Assembly: GCA_963710175.1 (NCBI GenBank)
Contig: CAVPZC010000003.1
Span: 310,001-374,000 of the forward strand
Length of the DNA stretch: 64,000 bases
Direction of reading: 5' to 3'
From: Phormidesmis sp963710175
GTDB lineage: Bacteria > Cyanobacteriota > Cyanobacteriia > Phormidesmidales > Phormidesmidaceae
The translations under genes and the position numbers were made by a program. Below are positions 61,093 to 64,000 of this stretch, piece by piece; positions within the stretch are counted from its first letter, which is position 1; each line of letters starts with the position of its first letter. Under the pieces are notes generated by a model that made no database searches, had not been told where the DNA came from, and saw nothing but the letters and a program-made list of their open reading frames with translations.

Positions 61093-61523
61093 ATGTAGTA
61101 CATCAAATCTATTTGCTGGTGAGCATTGCGCTTGTCTACCAGGTCTTGCAGCGTGTACTTTTCTAGCACTGCCTCTGCTGCCTGCCTTACCTCCTGCCAT
61201 ACTTCACACAGCACCACCCCATCAGTGGTCTGAGGGGATTTCGCTTCTTTGGCTTTAGCTTCAAAACCCTCTATGCAGCTCACCACATCCAGTAGGGTCA
61301 TTTTCCAGGGCTCACGGGTCAGCAGGTACCCCCCCTTCGCGCCTCGCTGGCTTTTTACAAATCCCCCCCGACGCAGCGTAGCCAGCAGCTGCTCCAAGTA
61401 GCGGTCAGGAATGCTCTGTTCAGCTGCAATTTGACAGATTCGCAGCGGTTCACCTCTACTGTAGTACAGGCTCAACTCTATGAGCGCCAGCAGCGCATAC
61501 TCACTTTTGCACGATAGTTCCAC
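61089..61523 (-). CDS. Rrf2-family transcriptional regulator
   Basis: 144 residues from GTG 61523 (VELSCKSEYALLALIELSLY), which matches the family N-terminus; the frame runs 11 residues further but those are not conserved. The winged HTH has EPLRICQIAAEQSIPDRYLE and RRGGFVKSQRGAKGGYLL. IscR-type cluster cysteines (three, spaced 6 and 6) are absent; only two distant Cys remain in the region, so a CymR-like sulfur regulator is more likely. It is next to cysK. Confidence 0.85.
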   Translation of the reverse strand: MELSCKSEYALLALIELSLYYSRGEPLRICQIAAEQSIPDRYLEQLLATLRRGGFVKSQRGAKGGYLLTREPWKMTLLDVVSCIEGFEAKAKEAKSPQTTDGVVLCEVWQEVRQAAEAVLEKYTLQDLVDKRNAHQQIDLMYYI

Positions 61524-61731
61524 AATTTCGTTAATAGGGTTTTGCAGTCTGCCCAAGCCGAAGGCTAACTGTCCTCATTATATCCCGGTTCCACGGTGGG
61601 GATTGTTTATTAAAGTCAACTATAGGCAAAGGGAGCAGGCAAAGGGGGTGCAGCTAGGTATAGCTTCCAGCACTTTGCTTCATGCAGCATTACCGACTGT
61701 AAGCCATATATAGCAACAGGCAAAGTGCTCT

Positions 61732-61762
61732 GCGAAGCGCGAATGCATCCGCGCTTTGCTAT
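61732..61762. repeat. Dispersed palindrome copy 2
   Basis: GCGAAGCGCGAATGCATCCG continues with CGCTTTGCTATA. It corresponds to the palindrome at 18169-18204, with one mismatch in the right arm. It lies in the 315-bp gap (61557-61871) between the Rrf2 gene and the porin, which holds no gene. A different transcript context in each case argues for a mobile palindrome. Confidence 0.7.
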
Positions 61763-61780
61763 ATCTGCTAATACAGACAA

Positions 61781-61810
61781 AAAGAGACCCCGCTAGTGCG
61801 GGGTCTCTTT
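61781..61810 (-). terminator. Terminator of the iron-uptake porin
   Basis: AAAGAGACCCCGC (61781-61793) and GCGGGGTCTCTTT (61798-61810) are perfect complements around TAGT. Read from the minus strand, the hairpin is followed by a T-rich run, closing the porin message 60 bp beyond its stop. Confidence 0.9.
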
Positions 61811-61871
61811 CTTCAAGCTATCAACTCACTAAGCCCGAAGGCTACAGCAGCCAAATTTAGATTAGCTCAGT

Positions 61872-63389
61872 CTAGAACTGGAACGTGGCGCGGAGGGCAC
61901 CGTAGAAGTTGTCGTCGTCACCGACACCCGAGTCGTTATCAGCGTAGATAACAGCAGGTGTGAAGGTAAAGAACTCATTCACAGCTATCGCATAGTAAGC
62001 TTCAACCAACAACGGGTCTCTGTTCAGAGAGGGAGAGATACCGCCGTACACGCCGAACTCGTTGCCAACACCGAACAGGTCGGAGATAGCGACACCGCCC
62101 ATGTAGGAGTCAAGGTCGCCGCCACCGTTAGCAGGCGTATAGGCGTAGTGACCACCAACCTGGAAGCGCCCAAAGTTGAGATTCAGCAATCCAGCGATGG
62201 TGTACTCGGGGCTACCCAAACCAGCTTGGTCACCATCGACGTATGTGATAGCAGCGTCAATCAGACCGTCGGTCAACAGGTTGAGCTGAGCGATGTAGCT
62301 GTAGCTGCTGAAAAGTCCGCCAGCAGGAGTGTTGATGTTACCGGTATCAGTAGCGTAGCCAAGGTCAAGAACCAGGTTGTCTGAGAACGCAACGTTGACG
62401 CCTGCACCGAAAGAATTACCCCCCTGATACAGGTCATAGAACTCAGGGCCGCTGGCATCGGCGACAGCAGGACCATCAAAAGGCACAATGGTGCTGGTCA
62501 CGAAGTCGTCAGTCACGACGCTGTTTGCAGCAATGATACCGCTGATGCGGTTACCAACCGGAAAGCTGTAGTAAACGTCGTCCAGACGGAGGCTGTCTTG
62601 ACCGCCAGGACCACTACCACTTTGGCTGCTAAGACCGTTCTCAGTGTTGGATAGGCTGCTGGCAGCATCAGAGGACTGCAAGCGAATCCGCAGCCTATCT
62701 TCGCCTGTGAAGCTAGTGTCAAAGTTGAGCCTTGCCCGGTATTCAAACGTAGCGTCGGCTTCAGCACCACCTACAGTGCCGTCGACACCTGGAGGTGCCT
62801 GAGAAGGTCCAACACCAGGCGTATCATCAAGAATAGCCGTGGTGTCGCCGAAAGGAACTACTAGGTGAGCGTCTAACTGACCGCGCAACTTAGTCGTTGT
62901 AGAGAACTGGTTAGCTTCTAGCTCAGCAACGTCAGTTTCTAGAGTGTCTACGCGGCCACGGATGGTAGCGAGTTCAGCAGCAAACTCTTCTTGTAGGCGG
63001 CGAATTTCGTCTAGGTCGCTGCCTTCGCCGATTAGCTGAATGACTACGTCCAAGCAGGCGTTAAGACCAGCGGCGAATTCGTAGCGAGTCAGGGCGCGGT
63101 TGCCTCGGTAGGTGCGGTCAGGGAATCCTTCTAAGCAGCCGTACTCTTCTACCAAGCGTTGTAGTGCAGTAAAGGCCCAGTCACCAGGCTGCACGTCAGA
63201 AAGTTCAGAAACACTGGTCACCTGAGCAAGCTGTAACGGCTCAGCGACAACGATGCCCGCAGCAGCAGGCTCTACAGCGTCAGACTCGGTAGTGATAGCT
63301 TCAGCAGCGATCGCGTTGCCAGAGACAGCAAGAGCCGCGCCCAAAGCAGCGGGACCCATTAACAATGTTTTCCAGAGCATTTTCGTCAT
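61872..63389 (-). CDS. Iron-uptake porin with SLH domain
   Basis: 505 residues from ATG 63389 (MTKMLWKTLLMGPAALG), a signal peptide ending near AIAAEA; the frame extends 6 residues. After a short linker comes an SLH domain (VQPGDWAFTALQRLVEEYGC, LEGFPDRTYRGNRALTRYEF), a coiled coil (IRRLQEEFAAELATIRGRVD), then a long beta-barrel (OprB/SomA type) ending in GALRATFQF. It is a major outer-membrane channel anchored to peptidoglycan by the SLH part. The leader of at least 500 bases is unusually structured. Confidence 0.92.
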   Translation of the reverse strand: MTKMLWKTLLMGPAALGAALAVSGNAIAAEAITTESDAVEPAAAGIVVAEPLQLAQVTSVSELSDVQPGDWAFTALQRLVEEYGCLEGFPDRTYRGNRALTRYEFAAGLNACLDVVIQLIGEGSDLDEIRRLQEEFAAELATIRGRVDTLETDVAELEANQFSTTTKLRGQLDAHLVVPFGDTTAILDDTPGVGPSQAPPGVDGTVGGAEADATFEYRARLNFDTSFTGEDRLRIRLQSSDAASSLSNTENGLSSQSGSGPGGQDSLRLDDVYYSFPVGNRISGIIAANSVVTDDFVTSTIVPFDGPAVADASGPEFYDLYQGGNSFGAGVNVAFSDNLVLDLGYATDTGNINTPAGGLFSSYSYIAQLNLLTDGLIDAAITYVDGDQAGLGSPEYTIAGLLNLNFGRFQVGGHYAYTPANGGGDLDSYMGGVAISDLFGVGNEFGVYGGISPSLNRDPLLVEAYYAIAVNEFFTFTPAVIYADNDSGVGDDDNFYGALRATFQF

Positions 63390-63690
63390 TTGTCTATTTC
63401 TCCTCACACCTTTTTAGATAAGAATGCTGTCAATATCTTAAGACCAAACGTACAGAGCATAAGCCCAGAGTACAGGTATTCAAAACGACTAACTTTCTCC
63501 AGCGTTTGGGGCAGAACTACACAGCGGCTCTTCACCGAGGCATAGACTTTTTCCAAACCTACGGATGATATTAACAGATCCGTTTGGCATAGGCCAGGGG
63601 TTATGACAGTTTCACTGGTTTCTTTAAACTGACCCTGACTAATCCGCTGTGGGGGTTCCCTTTTAGAGGACATCCCCTTTAAAAAACCAT

Positions 63691-63758
63691 CCGCTCCCAT
63701 CTGGGGAAGTGCCTACTGCTTCAAGAGCAGTTTCGAGACACTTCAAAGATGGGAGCGG
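63691..63758 (-). terminator. Large terminator-like hairpin in the porin leader
   Basis: CCGCTCCCATCT (63691-63702) pairs with AGATGGGAGCGG (63747-63758), with an inner AAGTG/CACTT and an ACTGCT/AGCAGT hairpin. Read on the minus strand it is followed by ATGGTTTTTT (T6), an intrinsic-terminator pattern 300 bp before the porin start. It could end a short leader RNA or act as an attenuator. Confidence 0.75.
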
Positions 63759-63838
63759 TCTGGTCGGGTCTTCAGGTTAAAACCAAACTGCCGGAAGGAA
63801 ATCCAGCTATCTAGCTCTAACAGATGCTAAAGCTAGTT

Positions 63839-63910
63839 CTAGAGAACAGCCCCGGCACACAGCCGGCTTACATCAACCTGGAGACCCACGCATTTATCAC
63901 TTACTGACAT
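63839..63910 (-). CDS. 23-residue leader peptide ORF
   Basis: ATG 63910 opens MSVSDKCVGLQVDVSRLCAG and ends after three more residues at TAG 63839. The Shine-Dalgarno AGGAGGTGAT (63915-63924) is a perfect 10-base complement of the 16S rRNA tail at 4-nt spacing, the strongest such site I noticed in the window. Two Cys are present. The peptide has no known homolog to me; it may be a leader peptide controlling the terminator at 63691. Confidence 0.55.
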   Translation of the reverse strand: MSVSDKCVGLQVDVSRLCAGAVL

Positions 63911-63981
63911 GGGCATCACCTCCTAATAGATCCTAAACGGTTTTCGCTCAGTCGATGAGTAGCAAGCCACTCACAGGAGCT

Positions 63982-63990
63982 AATATAGCA
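63982..63990 (-). promoter_or_regulatory. Extended -10 promoter element for the porin leader
   Basis: Minus strand TGCTATATT is an extended -10 (TGn-TATAAT-like), 70 bp before the leader ATG. A -35 would lie just outside the window, so it cannot be checked. Confidence 0.45.
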
Positions 63991-64000
63991 CGACTTTTAT

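Noticed and set aside
63404..63700. 98-codon minus-strand frame upstream of the porin
   Set aside because: Its ATG lies within the terminator hairpin and it covers leader DNA; no features of a protein family.

Overview
The window looks like chromosomal DNA of a cyanobacterium. The HIP1 octamer GCGATCGC recurs inside genes on both strands. Several families are cyanobacterial: PsbQ (CyanoQ), PipX next to its PLP-binding partner, SepF, DUF3119, DUF3086, Uma2 proteins and an SLH-type iron-uptake porin. I cannot name the species; a filamentous Leptolyngbya-like lineage would fit but is a guess. I saw no rRNA, tRNA or CRISPR array.

0-16 kb. A transketolase-family gene runs off the left edge, followed by a HAD phosphatase and Tag glycosylase. 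Two identical tandem genes for a small secreted beta-barrel-like protein come next, then a GNAT acetyltransferase, IlvA, a DUF362 protein divergent from a FolP with an extra N-terminal domain, PsbQ, a DAO-type oxidoreductase and a PAS-rich hybrid histidine kinase.

13.6-18 kb. A urate module: an NCS2 permease divergent from an HpxO-like urate hydroxylase, hydroxyisourate hydrolase and an ABM-fold membrane protein. The shared intergenic region holds a 17-bp tandem repeat and a palindrome.

18-26 kb. A compact set with Nod-factor-like logic (GT2 glycosyltransferase, NodS-like methyltransferase, PIG-L deacetylase, acyl-CoA dehydrogenase-like protein), then a Rieske oxygenase, a membrane protein and SbcD.

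26-45 kb. Mostly accessory DNA with clear gene decay. It has a Uma2 protein, a MntA antitoxin whose HepT partner is a deletion remnant, and a CHAT-NB-ARC-TPR gene (a bacterial NLR/caspase-like architecture) split by an ISAzo13-type element. Removing the element plus one TAA target copy rejoins the gene in frame to about 1391 codons, including nine near-identical 120-bp TPR units. Nearby are a heptad-repeat minisatellite, a DUF4160/DUF2442 pair, an orphan antitoxin, a MITE with 8-bp target duplications, an HTH/glycine-zipper gene interrupted by an in-frame stop, and a PIN/RHH pair. Inside this stretch sits a housekeeping phosphoketolase operon (xfp, histidine phosphatase, ackA) and two alpha/beta hydrolases.

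45-64 kb. Mainly core genes on the minus strand: two M16 peptidases, MlaE and DUF3119 (plus strand), PlsY, DUF3086, ProC, SepF, PipY, PipX, a chorismate-utilising enzyme translationally coupled to a CbiQ-like protein, Der, a J protein, CysK, an Rrf2 regulator and an iron-uptake porin. The porin has an unusually long leader with a 23-codon ORF behind a perfect 10-nt Shine-Dalgarno and a large terminator-like hairpin, suggesting attenuation or a separate small RNA.
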